In this document: positions 9,243-15,745 of the stretch, one piece after another
How positions within the stretch are numbered: the stretch's first letter is position 1
Layout: each line of letters begins with the position of its first letter
The notes under the pieces: model-generated
Databases searched by the model: none
Seen by the model: only the letters and a program-made list of their open reading frames with translations
Told to the model about the DNA's origin: nothing
NCBI GenBank assembly: GCA_050945135.1
Contig: JBMNSJ010000035.1
Location: forward strand, 1-22,190
Direction of reading: 5' to 3'
Length of the DNA: 22,190 bases
Origin: WRIS01 sp050945135
Lineage (GTDB): Bacteria > Actinomycetota > Coriobacteriia > Coriobacteriales > Eggerthellaceae
Made by a program: the position numbers and the translations under genes

Positions 9243-9351
9243 TGATATTTATTCCATTGATTTTTCTTGTTCCTGTATGACAGGATATATTAAAGCCCGC
9301 AGGCCACAGACTGACTTTGCCTTGTTTATAAAAGGCATTTCCGCCTCCGGT

Positions 9352-9978
9352 CTACAGATGCAGGCTTTTCTTTACGTCTTCGAAGACAAGCTCGGGATCG
9401 CGATCGCCATCTATGGTGACCAACAAATCGCATCCACGATAATAATCAATGAGCGGAGCGGTAGAGGTTTCGTATACATTGAGACGATTGCGTACGGTTG
9501 CCTCGTTGTCGTCGTCACGCTGATACATCTCGCCGCTGCATTTTGGACAAGTCGCATCGTTTGCTGTGCCAATGTATCCGCATGCCTTGCACATTCTGCG
9601 CGAGGTAAGGCGGTTCACGATGACTTCAGACTCAACGTCGATTAGTAAAGCTGCATCAAGCGGGCGCTCGAGCTTCGAAAGCTCTCCATCAAGGGCAACA
9701 GCCTGAATGGAAGTGCGCGGGAAGCCATCGAGAATAAAGCCTTTCTCGGTATCAGGATCTTGCAGACGCTCGGTTACGAGACCGATGATGACATCATCAG
9801 GAACCAATTCACCTGCATCCATGAATGATTTTGCCTTAATTCCCAGGGGAGTTCCCTCTTTAACAGCCGCACGAAGCATATCTCCAGTAGAAATATGGGT
9901 AAGCTGATATTTTTCGACAAGCTTTGCAGCTTGCGTTCCCTTACCGGCACCGGGAGCTCCGAGCAATACTATGTTCAT
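9352..9978 (-). CDS. adk: Adenylate kinase, zinc-lid type
   Basis: The enzyme interconverts ATP + AMP and 2 ADP in the cytoplasm. The 208-aa product has the P-loop GAPGAGKGT (8-16), the AMP-binding TGDMLR (31-36), DGFPRT (84-89) and a lid with two Cys pairs, C130/C133 and C144/C147, which should bind zinc as in many Gram-positive enzymes. The ATG at 9978 follows AAAGGATTTAGGAC. It is the last gene of the spc cluster here. The secY-adk order is usual, but the 175-nt gap to secY, filled by a long palindrome, is not. After adk the normal map/infA genes do not follow. Confidence 0.97.
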   Translation of the reverse strand: MNIVLLGAPGAGKGTQAAKLVEKYQLTHISTGDMLRAAVKEGTPLGIKAKSFMDAGELVPDDVIIGLVTERLQDPDTEKGFILDGFPRTSIQAVALDGELSKLERPLDAALLIDVESEVIVNRLTSRRMCKACGYIGTANDATCPKCSGEMYQRDDDNEATVRNRLNVYETSTAPLIDYYRGCDLLVTIDGDRDPELVFEDVKKSLHL

Positions 9979-10041
9979 GTCCTAAATCCTTTCAACCAAA
10001 CAAATCTATTAACACAAAGTGATTTTTAAAAGAAACGCGCT

Positions 10042-10144
10042 GAGAGGAGATGGATTGCTGTGAAAATCATTACTTTCGCGAAGAGAGCGTACTTTGTTAC
10101 GCGAACGTGCGAAATAGTGATTTGAACAGCAAGGCACTCCTCTC
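10042..10144. repeat. Long imperfect palindrome in the secY-adk spacer (element 1)
   Basis: Left arm 10042-10079 (starts GAGAGGAG, contains TTGCTGT and AAATCA) matches the reverse complement of 10109-10144 with only scattered mismatches. An inner stem GCGTA/TACGC (10087-10091/10098-10102) continues it. Transcribed on the minus strand it folds into a hairpin of about 100 nt between secY and adk, followed by CGCGTTTCTTTT, which is T-rich enough to suggest partial termination. It resembles the palindrome at 12047-12158. Confidence 0.75.
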
Positions 10145-10153
10145 GGTTAGTGC

Positions 10154-11434
10154 TTATTTAAAAAATCCGTTGTAGTTGTGCATCTTCAGCTGCGACTCAA
10201 CCTTACTCATCGTATCAAGTGCTACACCAATCATAATGAGGATAGAAGTTCCTCCAAATGCCTGGATAAGCTCGTTGCCCGTGAAGAAGAAAATAATAGA
10301 CGGCACAACGGCAATCAACGCGATGAAAAGACCACCCGGAAGCGTGACACGACGCAATACATTCTTGATGTAAGTTGCTGTGGCTTTTCCAGGTCGTACT
10401 CCAGGGATAAAGCCTCCCTGCTTCTGGATATTGTCCGCTAAATCATCAGGCGGGAACATCATCGAAGTGTAGAAATACGCGAAGAATACGATTAATCCTA
10501 AGGTGAGAATCCAGTTAATCCATCCTGCCGAAATTGCATCAGCCGCAATGGTAAGCCACTCAATATTAAATAGAGCTGCTAACTGTGCTGGGAAATAAAT
10601 GATACAACTTGCGAAGATGATTGGGATAACACCAGCAGCATTCACCTTCAAAGGAATGTAGGTAGATTGACCACCCATCATCTTTCGACCTTGAATGCGC
10701 TTAGCATAGTTTACCGGGATACGACGCTGTGCACGCTCAACATAAATAATGAGTGGGATACAAACCAATACCACCAAGATTATCAATGCCGTAACAGCGA
10801 TACCCATAGCAAAGTCTGCCTGAAGATTAACTGATGAGAATATCGCAGAAGGCACGCGCGAGATAATGCTAGCGAAAATGATGAGCGACATACCATTACC
10901 AACACCGCGTTGCGTAATGAGCTCGCCCATCCACATGATAAAGGCAACGCCAGCTACCAAGGTAAACACGATGATGATATCGGTAAACAACTCGGGAATC
11001 TCTGAAGAGAACACGATGCCATACGCCGATGATTTAAATAAGAATAGATACCCAATTGCGTTAATAAGACCTAAGCCAAGAGTTAAATAACGTGTGACCT
11101 GGGTAATCTTCTTCCGTCCTGCGTCCCCCTCTTTGGACCAGCGACCTACTGCCGGAATAACCCCTTGCATTAACTGCATGATAATTGATGCGGTAATGTA
11201 GGGCATGATGCCGAGCGCAAACACCGAGAAGTTCGCTAAAGCGCCTCCTGTAAACAAGTCGAGCATCGTCATTGCGATGCCGGACTCGGTGAATGAATCT
11301 GCAAAAGCCTTAAAAGGAATACCCGGTACCGGGATATAAGCTCCTAATCGGTACAGGGCAAGGATAGCAAGCGTGAAGAGTATTTTCTTCCGCAGCTCGG
11401 GAATCTTGAAAGCTTCAACTATTGAGCTTAGCAA
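10154..11434 (-). CDS. secY: Preprotein translocase subunit SecY
   Basis: SecY forms the protein-conducting channel of the SecYEG translocon in the cytoplasmic membrane. The 426-aa product has the N-terminal pattern FTLAILALYRLGAYIPVPGI, about ten hydrophobic helices, GVGNGMSLIIF, RRIPVNYAKR and the PGKAT block typical of bacterial SecY. Translation appears to start at a TTG (11434-11432) that overlaps the rplO stop as TTGCTAA, giving a 7-nt overlap and suggesting coupled translation. A GGAGGAAAGG lies upstream. The resulting N-terminus (MLSSIVEAFKIPELR) aligns with the usual family start, so the TTG is the best choice. It lies in the standard rplO-secY-adk order. Confidence 0.97.
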   Translation of the reverse strand: MLSSIVEAFKIPELRKKILFTLAILALYRLGAYIPVPGIPFKAFADSFTESGIAMTMLDLFTGGALANFSVFALGIMPYITASIIMQLMQGVIPAVGRWSKEGDAGRKKITQVTRYLTLGLGLINAIGYLFLFKSSAYGIVFSSEIPELFTDIIIVFTLVAGVAFIMWMGELITQRGVGNGMSLIIFASIISRVPSAIFSSVNLQADFAMGIAVTALIILVVLVCIPLIIYVERAQRRIPVNYAKRIQGRKMMGGQSTYIPLKVNAAGVIPIIFASCIIYFPAQLAALFNIEWLTIAADAISAGWINWILTLGLIVFFAYFYTSMMFPPDDLADNIQKQGGFIPGVRPGKATATYIKNVLRRVTLPGGLFIALIAVVPSIIFFFTGNELIQAFGGTSILIMIGVALDTMSKVESQLKMHNYNGFFK

Positions 11435-11877
11435 GGATCTTCGACCTTTCCTCCAGCTGCTTCAACCTTTTCCCGGGCAGAAGCAGACACTTTGTCAACT
11501 TTGATAGTAAGCGCCTTCGTTAACTCGCCATCACCAAGAACCTTAATGAGGGAGTCAGAATGCTTAATTATACCCTTTGCTTTCAAGCTTTCGCCATCAA
11601 CAACATCTCCCGCCTCAAAACAGGCATCAAGACGACTGACGTTGACAGGAACATATTCGGTTCTGTTGAAGTTACGGAACCCAGGTAGCTTTGGAAGACG
11701 ACGTGCGAGAGGGGTTTGTCCACCCTCGAAGCCTGCGCCCTTTGCTCCACCTGCACGGGATTTTTGTCCGTTATAGCCGCGACCAGCGGTTTTGCCAGTT
11801 CCTGAAGCAGGACCACGTCCTACACGCTTACGAGCCCTTTTTGAACCCTCAGCAGGTACAAGATCTTTCAATTCCAT
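11428..11877 (-). CDS. rplO: 50S ribosomal protein L15
   Basis: A 149-aa structural protein of the large subunit. It has the L15 start MELKDLVPAEGSKRARKRVG, the Gly/Arg-rich GRGPASGTGKTAGRGYNGQ segment, the GGQTPLARRLPK block and a C-terminal globular part. The ATG at 11877 follows AAAGGAG. Its last codons overlap secY. It is separated from rpmD by a 300-nt spacer, an unusual distance inside this operon. Two small hairpins sit about 25-65 nt upstream of its start codon. Confidence 0.97.
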   Translation of the reverse strand: MELKDLVPAEGSKRARKRVGRGPASGTGKTAGRGYNGQKSRAGGAKGAGFEGGQTPLARRLPKLPGFRNFNRTEYVPVNVSRLDACFEAGDVVDGESLKAKGIIKHSDSLIKVLGDGELTKALTIKVDKVSASAREKVEAAGGKVEDPC

Positions 11878-11902
11878 GTATGAAACTCCTTTTCGCTTAT
11901 CT

Positions 11903-11941
11903 CGGATCTTCTCTGATCCGCGCTAACAGCTCGCCGTTAGC
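11903..11941 (-). other. Two adjacent hairpins upstream of rplO
   Basis: CGGATC/GATCCG (11903-11908/11915-11920) and GCTAAC/GTTAGC (11922-11927/11936-11941) each form 6-bp stems with 6- and 8-nt loops. In the minus-strand mRNA they lie just before the rplO ribosome-binding site. They could affect translation of rplO-secY or be processing sites; no function is known. Confidence 0.5.
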
Positions 11942-11966
11942 TAACTTCCGTATTACAAACCACTAA

Positions 11967-12036
11967 ACTCACATGTCTAACAAAAGTGAGGTCTTTCTTT
12001 TCAAACTCACCTGTTGTTCTTTTCAGACTCACCTGT
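11967..12036. repeat. Short direct repeats in the rpmD-rplO spacer
   Basis: A 22-nt unit, TTCTTTTCA(A/G)ACTCACCTGT plus two bases, occurs twice in tandem, with core ACTCACCTGT at 12005-12014 and 12027-12036. A third, degenerate core (ACTCACATGT) is at 11967-11976. In the minus-strand RNA each full copy reads ACAGGTGAGT, then T-rich/A-rich sequence, and contains a ribosome-binding-like AGGTGAG. The copies are out of phase by reading frame and the small frames they open look non-coding. Confidence 0.6.
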
Positions 12037-12046
12037 CCATATAAAA

Positions 12047-12158
12047 CAGCGAGAGGCTTTGAGGTGTTCAGTATTGCCGTGAAAGATTTCCGAAGCGTAC
12101 TGGGTACGCGAGGACAAACTTGGAGCGACAAGGCTGGACGCATCAAAGCATCGCAGCG
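12047..12158. repeat. Long imperfect palindrome in the rpmD-rplO spacer (element 2)
   Basis: Centre GCGTAC-TGG-GTACGC (12095-12100/12104-12109) is perfect. Outer pairing includes GCTTTGA (12056-12062) with TCAAAGC (12143-12149), with interruptions between. Compared with 10042-10144 it shares GAGAGG, ATTGC(C/T)GTGAAA, AGCGTACT, TACGCGA and a closing (C/G)(A/G)(C/G)AAGGC in the same order, so the two look like divergent copies of one element. Confidence 0.65.
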
Positions 12159-12162
12159 TCAC

Positions 12163-12198
12163 GTAAAAGTTGAGAAATTAAATTTCCTCAACTTTTAC
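12163..12198 (-). other. Strong hairpin overlapping the rpmD stop codon
   Basis: GTAAAAGTTGAG (12163-12174) and CTCAACTTTTAC (12187-12198) are perfect 12-nt arms, with an AT-rich centre containing the TAA stop of rpmD (12178-12180). The last codons of rpmD thus form one arm. No T run follows, so it is unlikely to be a simple terminator. mRNA 3'-end protection or processing is possible. Confidence 0.65.
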
Positions 12199-12369
12199 CA
12201 AATGCTTTACTTTAAAAATCTGACCACGCACACAGGGATTGTCAACCTGATCTACGCTTCGGTTGATCTTTCCAAGACCAAGCGCCTTCAGTGTTTTTCC
12301 CTGATCAGCTGGACACCCAATGGCACTTTTAACCTGGGTAACTCGGAGTGTTTTTTTAGCCTCAGCCAT
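12178..12369 (-). CDS. rpmD: 50S ribosomal protein L30
   Basis: A 63-aa large-subunit protein with the L30 signature TLRVTQVKSAIGC near the start, LKALGLGKINRSVDQVDNP in the middle and a KVKHLVKVEEI ending, all at the normal length. Its ATG overlaps the rpsE stop as TAATG, which implies translational coupling. The gene end lies within a 12-bp hairpin. Confidence 0.96.
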   Translation of the reverse strand: MAEAKKTLRVTQVKSAIGCPADQGKTLKALGLGKINRSVDQVDNPCVRGQIFKVKHLVKVEEI

Positions 12370-12902
12370 TATTGCTTCTTCTCCTTCCAGCCATAAATCT
12401 GAGCGACGGAAATTCCGCGACGCTCGGCTACCTCTTCAGGACTCTGCATGTTCTTCAATCCTTCAGCAGCAGCCTTAACGATATTCATCGCATTGTTTGT
12501 ACCTAAAGACTTGGTAAGAACGTCGGTTACGCCAGCGAGCTCCATAATTGCACGAACAGGACCTCCAGCGATAACGCCTGTACCAGTAGTTGCTGGCTTG
12601 ATGAGCACACGACCAGCACCATACACGCCCAAAATCTCATGTGGCAGTGTTTTTTCGGCAGTCAGAGGAACCGTGAACATGTTCTTCTTGGCATCTTCGA
12701 CGCCTTTTTTAATTGCAATAGGCACCTCTTGTGACTTGCCCATGCCAACGCCGACACGACCATTGCCATCACCGACGACAACCAATGCAGTAAGGGCAAA
12801 GCGACGACCACCCTTAACTACCTTGGATACGCGGTTAATATATACCACGCGCTCCTGAAGCTCAGGAACGGATGGCTGGTTTTCTTGTTGTTTACGAGCC
12901 AT
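12369..12902 (-). CDS. rpsE: 30S ribosomal protein S5
   Basis: A 177-aa small-subunit protein important for decoding accuracy. It shows the N-terminal double-stranded RNA-binding fold (ERVVYINRVSKVVKGGRRF, then VGDGNGRVGVGMGKS) and the C-terminal half with GVYGAGRVLIKPA and GPVRAIMELAGV. The ATG at 12902 follows GAGGGTAGAGC. It sits between rplR and rpmD as usual. Confidence 0.98.
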   Translation of the reverse strand: MARKQQENQPSVPELQERVVYINRVSKVVKGGRRFALTALVVVGDGNGRVGVGMGKSQEVPIAIKKGVEDAKKNMFTVPLTAEKTLPHEILGVYGAGRVLIKPATTGTGVIAGGPVRAIMELAGVTDVLTKSLGTNNAMNIVKAAAEGLKNMQSPEEVAERRGISVAQIYGWKEKKQ

Positions 12903-12915
12903 GCTCTACCCTCTC

Positions 12916-13284
12916 TTAAAATTTCAGTCCAGCACCACGTGCAGCATCGGCTACTGCCTTGATGCGTCCGTGATACAGGTTTCCACCGCGGTCAAATACA
13001 ACTTCGGTAACACCGTGCTCTTGAGCTTGTTTGCCAATCAGTTCACCGAGAACAGAAGCGCCTTCGACGGTAGAACTGCTTTTCTTGCTGGCTTTGAACT
13101 CGGCACCAAGTGTCGAGACACCACAAATCGTTTTTCCAGCGACATCGTCAATGACTTGCGCGTATAAATTTGCGTTCGAGCGGGTGATGCACAGACGAGG
13201 ACGAGCGGCCGTTCCCGAGATCTTGCCACGAACACGCGTGTGACGACGACGCAGTTTTGCTTGTTTTGCTTGAAGCTTTTTCAT
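12916..13284 (-). CDS. rplR: 50S ribosomal protein L18
   Basis: A 122-aa protein that binds 5S rRNA together with L5. It has the basic N-terminus (KLRRRHTRVRGKISG), then RPRLCITRSNANLYAQVIDD and the C-terminal VVFDRGGNLYHGRIKAVAD. The start at 13284 follows AAAGGATTGAAGG. Standard neighbours are rplF and rpsE. Confidence 0.98.
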   Translation of the reverse strand: MKKLQAKQAKLRRRHTRVRGKISGTAARPRLCITRSNANLYAQVIDDVAGKTICGVSTLGAEFKASKKSSSTVEGASVLGELIGKQAQEHGVTEVVFDRGGNLYHGRIKAVADAARGAGLKF

Positions 13285-13318
13285 GCTATTACCTTCAATC
13301 CTTTCAATCTACATGCGT

Positions 13319-13861
13319 CTATTCGGACTTGGCTGCTTTACCAAGTTTGCGGCGTACATGTTCACCTTCATAACGGATACCCTTGCCCTTATAAGGTTCA
13401 GGTTTGCGCCATTTGCGGACGTTAGCAGCTACTTGGCCGACATCCTCTTTGCTAGCGCCCGATACGATAACTTCGGTCTGGCTCGGAACCTCAAACGTGA
13501 TTCCTTCTGGAGCCTTCACGATAACAGGGTGGGAAAATCCGAGTTGCATCTCAAGATCTGTGCCCTTCAAAGCAGCACGGTAGCCGACGCCGACCAACTC
13601 AAGCTTCTTCGAATAGCCCTCAGATACTCCAACGACCATGTTGTTAATAAGTGTGCGAGTAAGACCATGAAAGCTGCGTGCCTCACGAGACTCGTCTGGA
13701 CGCTCAACGATAACTTGATCGCCTTCCTGGCTTACCTTCATCATTGCAGGAACCGTGCGCGTAAGTTCGCCCTTTGGTCCTTTGACATTGATTGTGTTCC
13801 CGTCGATTTTGACTTCAACACCTGCAGGAACAGTGATGGGTTGTTTGCCGATACGTGACAT
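13319..13861 (-). CDS. rplF: 50S ribosomal protein L6
   Basis: A 180-aa large-subunit protein with two repeated domains. The start MSRIGKQPITVPAGVEV is the family's usual N-terminus, so ATG 13861 is chosen over an in-frame start 22 codons earlier that would overlap rpsH; AGGAAAGG precedes it. The C-terminal EPYKGKGIRYEGEHVRRK motif is the classical L6 signature. Confidence 0.98.
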   Translation of the reverse strand: MSRIGKQPITVPAGVEVKIDGNTINVKGPKGELTRTVPAMMKVSQEGDQVIVERPDESREARSFHGLTRTLINNMVVGVSEGYSKKLELVGVGYRAALKGTDLEMQLGFSHPVIVKAPEGITFEVPSQTEVIVSGASKEDVGQVAANVRKWRKPEPYKGKGIRYEGEHVRRKLGKAAKSE

Positions 13862-13877
13862 AGTTACCCTTCCTTTC

Positions 13878-14276
13878 CTACCAAATATAAGCGATGACTT
13901 CGCCGCCAACGCCCGCTTTACGAGCATCGCGATCTGTCATTACGCCGTGACTTGTAGATATGATTGCCGTTCCGAGGCCGCCCAAAACGCGAGGAAGCTC
14001 ATCTTTGCCGGCATAGATGCGCAGACCTGGTTTAGAAATGCGCTTAATACCGCGAATCGTCTTGCTTTTCTTTTCGCCGTACTTAAGCGTGATTTCAAGC
14101 GTGTCACGCGGTTCGCTTTTTTCGATTTCGAAACCGGCGATATAGCCCTCTTCTTGCATAATGCGGGCAATCTCGGCGAGCTTCTTGCTCGACGGCATGG
14201 AAACCGTTGGCTTCGAAGCAGAATTTGCATTACGCACGCGCGTAAGCATATCTGCAATAGGGTCGTTCATACTCAT
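13878..14276 (-). CDS. rpsH: 30S ribosomal protein S8
   Basis: A 132-aa protein that binds 16S rRNA centrally. Features: NDPIADMLTRVRNA near the start, and the C-terminal GVMTDRDARKAGVGGEVIAYIW. AAAGGAG stands 9 nt before ATG 14276; an ATG two codons later would be too far from it. In E. coli S8 represses the spc operon by binding near the rplE start; whether that occurs here is unknown, but a structured spacer does precede rplE. Confidence 0.98.
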   Translation of the reverse strand: MSMNDPIADMLTRVRNANSASKPTVSMPSSKKLAEIARIMQEEGYIAGFEIEKSEPRDTLEITLKYGEKKSKTIRGIKRISKPGLRIYAGKDELPRVLGGLGTAIISTSHGVMTDRDARKAGVGGEVIAYIW

Positions 14277-14386
14277 GGTACATTTCTCCTTTGGTCCGTG
14301 ATGAGCCGGGTAGCTGGTTCGTTAGCGCCCTTAACGCTTCCGCCTTGAAACTCGACACATAAGGTACAACGTTGTCTTCGTTAGTC

Positions 14387-14572
14387 TTACCAGGAAGACT
14401 TCGTGATACCGGGCAGTTCGCCTTTGTTAGCGAGTTCACGCAAGCACACACGACACAAGCCAAATTTGCGGTAATAAGCCCGGGGGCGTCCGCAGCGAGT
14501 GCAGCGATTGTGCTGACGAGTCGAAAACTTCGGCTCGCGCTTCGCCTTAGCGATCATCGATTTTTTTGCCAT
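14387..14572 (-). CDS. rpsZ: 30S ribosomal protein S14, zinc-binding type Z
   Basis: A 61-aa small-subunit protein. Cysteines C24, C27, C40 and C43 form the zinc site of the short (C+) S14 form. The ending GITKSSW is typical. AAGAAGGA precedes ATG 14572. A 176-nt structured gap separates it from rplE, longer than usual for this pair. Confidence 0.97.
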   Translation of the reverse strand: MAKKSMIAKAKREPKFSTRQHNRCTRCGRPRAYYRKFGLCRVCLRELANKGELPGITKSSW

Positions 14573-14591
14573 TCAATCCTTCTTTCCTAGC

Positions 14592-14710
14592 GGTTTTACC
14601 GTGCACATTGTCTAGCTAATCAGGTGCTCTTTGAGTTCGAATGCGGCTTAAAGGCCTTTTGTCTCACTCTTATCGCTCCTTCAGGGCTATTCGATGCACC
14701 CCGTAAAACC
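14592..14710 (-). other. Long-range inverted repeat in the rplE-rpsZ spacer
   Basis: GGTTTTACCGTGCA (14592-14605) can pair, with small interruptions, with TGCACCCCGTAAAACC (14695-14710), closing a loop of about 90 nt that includes the palindrome AAAGGCCTTT. It lies wholly in the spacer between rplE and rpsZ. Function is unknown; it could be structure in the leader of the rpsZ segment or remnant repeat DNA. Confidence 0.4.
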
Positions 14711-14723
14711 TCCTTATACTTTC

Positions 14724-14739
14724 CTGCGGTTTCCCGCAG
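14724..14739 (-). other. GAAA-tetraloop hairpin just after rplE
   Basis: On the minus strand CTGCGG-GAAA-CCGCAG forms a 6-bp stem with a GNRA tetraloop, 9 nt after the rplE stop codon. No T run follows, so it is not a standard terminator. An mRNA-stabilising or protein-binding hairpin is likely. Confidence 0.6.
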
Positions 14740-14748
14740 ATCAGTTAC

Positions 14749-15297
14749 TTAGTTATTCTTGAACGGGAAGCCGAGCATATCAAATAATGCCTTAGCTTCT
14801 TCATTGCTCTCCGTCGTGGTTACAAAGGTAATATCCATACCGCGTGTACGATCAATTTTGTCATAGTCGATCTCTGGGAAGATCAATTGCTCTGTTACAC
14901 CAGTGGTGTAATTACCGCGACCATCAAAGCTGGTGGTTGGAATACCACGGAAGTCGCGCACACGAGGAAGCGCCGTAGCTAGAAAGCGATCAAGGAACTC
15001 CCACATACGATCGCCGCGCAACGTAACCTTTGCGCCAATTGGCATACCTTCGCGGATTTTAAATCCTGCGATAGATTTTTTAGCGCGGGTAACCATTGGT
15101 TGTTGACCAGTGATAACGCGCAAATCTGCGATAGCGCCATCAAGCTGCTTGGCATCTGCAGCAGCAGCACCAACGCCCATGTTTACCACGATCTTCTCAA
15201 GACGGGGCGCCATGTTTACGTTTTCGAGACCAAGCTCTTTGACCAGAGCTGGCACGATTTCTTTTGTGTACTTTTCCTTCAAACGAGGAGTTGCCAT
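14749..15297 (-). CDS. rplE: 50S ribosomal protein L5
   Basis: A 182-aa protein of the central protuberance that binds 5S rRNA and contacts P-site tRNA. Features: MATPRLKEKY start, RLEKIVVNMGVG, GQQPMVTRAKKSIAGFK, the FRGIPTTSFDGRGNYTTGV region, and a C-terminal FVTTTESNEEAKAL. GAAAGAGGT precedes ATG 15297. The 107-nt spacer before it contains two strong hairpins. Confidence 0.98.
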   Translation of the reverse strand: MATPRLKEKYTKEIVPALVKELGLENVNMAPRLEKIVVNMGVGAAAADAKQLDGAIADLRVITGQQPMVTRAKKSIAGFKIREGMPIGAKVTLRGDRMWEFLDRFLATALPRVRDFRGIPTTSFDGRGNYTTGVTEQLIFPEIDYDKIDRTRGMDITFVTTTESNEEAKALFDMLGFPFKNN

Positions 15298-15344
15298 GTT
15301 TTACCTCTTTCGATGAATTAAACGCAGGATTTCTGACCCCGCGT

Positions 15345-15399
15345 CCCTTGAATCTTTTCAAGGGTCATGTGTTTACCTTTGCGCTTATCTCTAAGCGCA
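15345..15399 (-). other. Tandem hairpins between rplX and rplE
   Basis: CCCTTGAA/TTCAAGGG (15345-15352/15357-15364) and TGCGCTTA/TAAGCGCA (15380-15387/15392-15399) are two perfect 8-bp stems with 4-nt loops. In addition GACCC (15335-15339) could pair with GGGTC (15362-15366), which would compete with the first hairpin. Position suggests a control or processing element for rplE. An S8-binding site like that of E. coli is one idea, unproven. Confidence 0.6.
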
Positions 15400-15404
15400 G
15401 ACCA

Positions 15405-15731
15405 TTATTTCTTATCGATTGCCTTACCGCATTTTTTGCAGTAACGAACCTTTTTTCCAGCTTCGTCACGCTGAACCGAAATCCTCGTAGTCTGCTTGCA
15501 GCTTGGGCATACCAAAGCAACATTTGAGACATGAATAGGAGCTTCGATGCTCATAATTCCACCCTGTGTATTGGTTTGGGTAGGACGCTGAGACTTTTTA
15601 ACAACGTTAACTTTCTCGACAACAACGCGTTGCTGAGCTGGGAAAGCGCCAAGTACTGCAGCTTCTTTACCCTTATCTTTACCGGTAAGAACTTTAACCT
15701 TATCGCCTTTTCTGATGTTCATCTTTGCCAC
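15405..15731 (-). CDS. rplX: 50S ribosomal protein L24, zinc-ribbon form
   Basis: A 108-aa assembly-initiating large-subunit protein with an N-terminal KOW motif (KGDKVKVLTGKDKGKEA). Its C-terminal zinc ribbon has C75/C78 and C98/C101. A GTG at 15731 (MAKMNIRKGD) is chosen because GGGAGG stands 8 nt upstream. Another in-frame GTG at 15740 abuts that site, and the ATG at 15722 is too far away. Confidence 0.96.
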   Translation of the reverse strand: MAKMNIRKGDKVKVLTGKDKGKEAAVLGAFPAQQRVVVEKVNVVKKSQRPTQTNTQGGIMSIEAPIHVSNVALVCPSCKQTTRISVQRDEAGKKVRYCKKCGKAIDKK

Positions 15732-15745
15732 TGTGCACACCTCCC

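Noticed and set aside
11967..12036. CRISPR-like direct repeats
   Set aside because: Only two or three short units with no uniform spacers and no cas genes.
11937..12146. 69-codon minus-strand frame in the rpmD-rplO spacer
   Set aside because: It runs through the palindrome and the tandem repeats; no ribosome-binding site and no similarity recognised.
13862..13927. 22-residue N-terminal extension of rplF
   Set aside because: It overlaps rpsH and precedes the canonical MSRIGKQ start.
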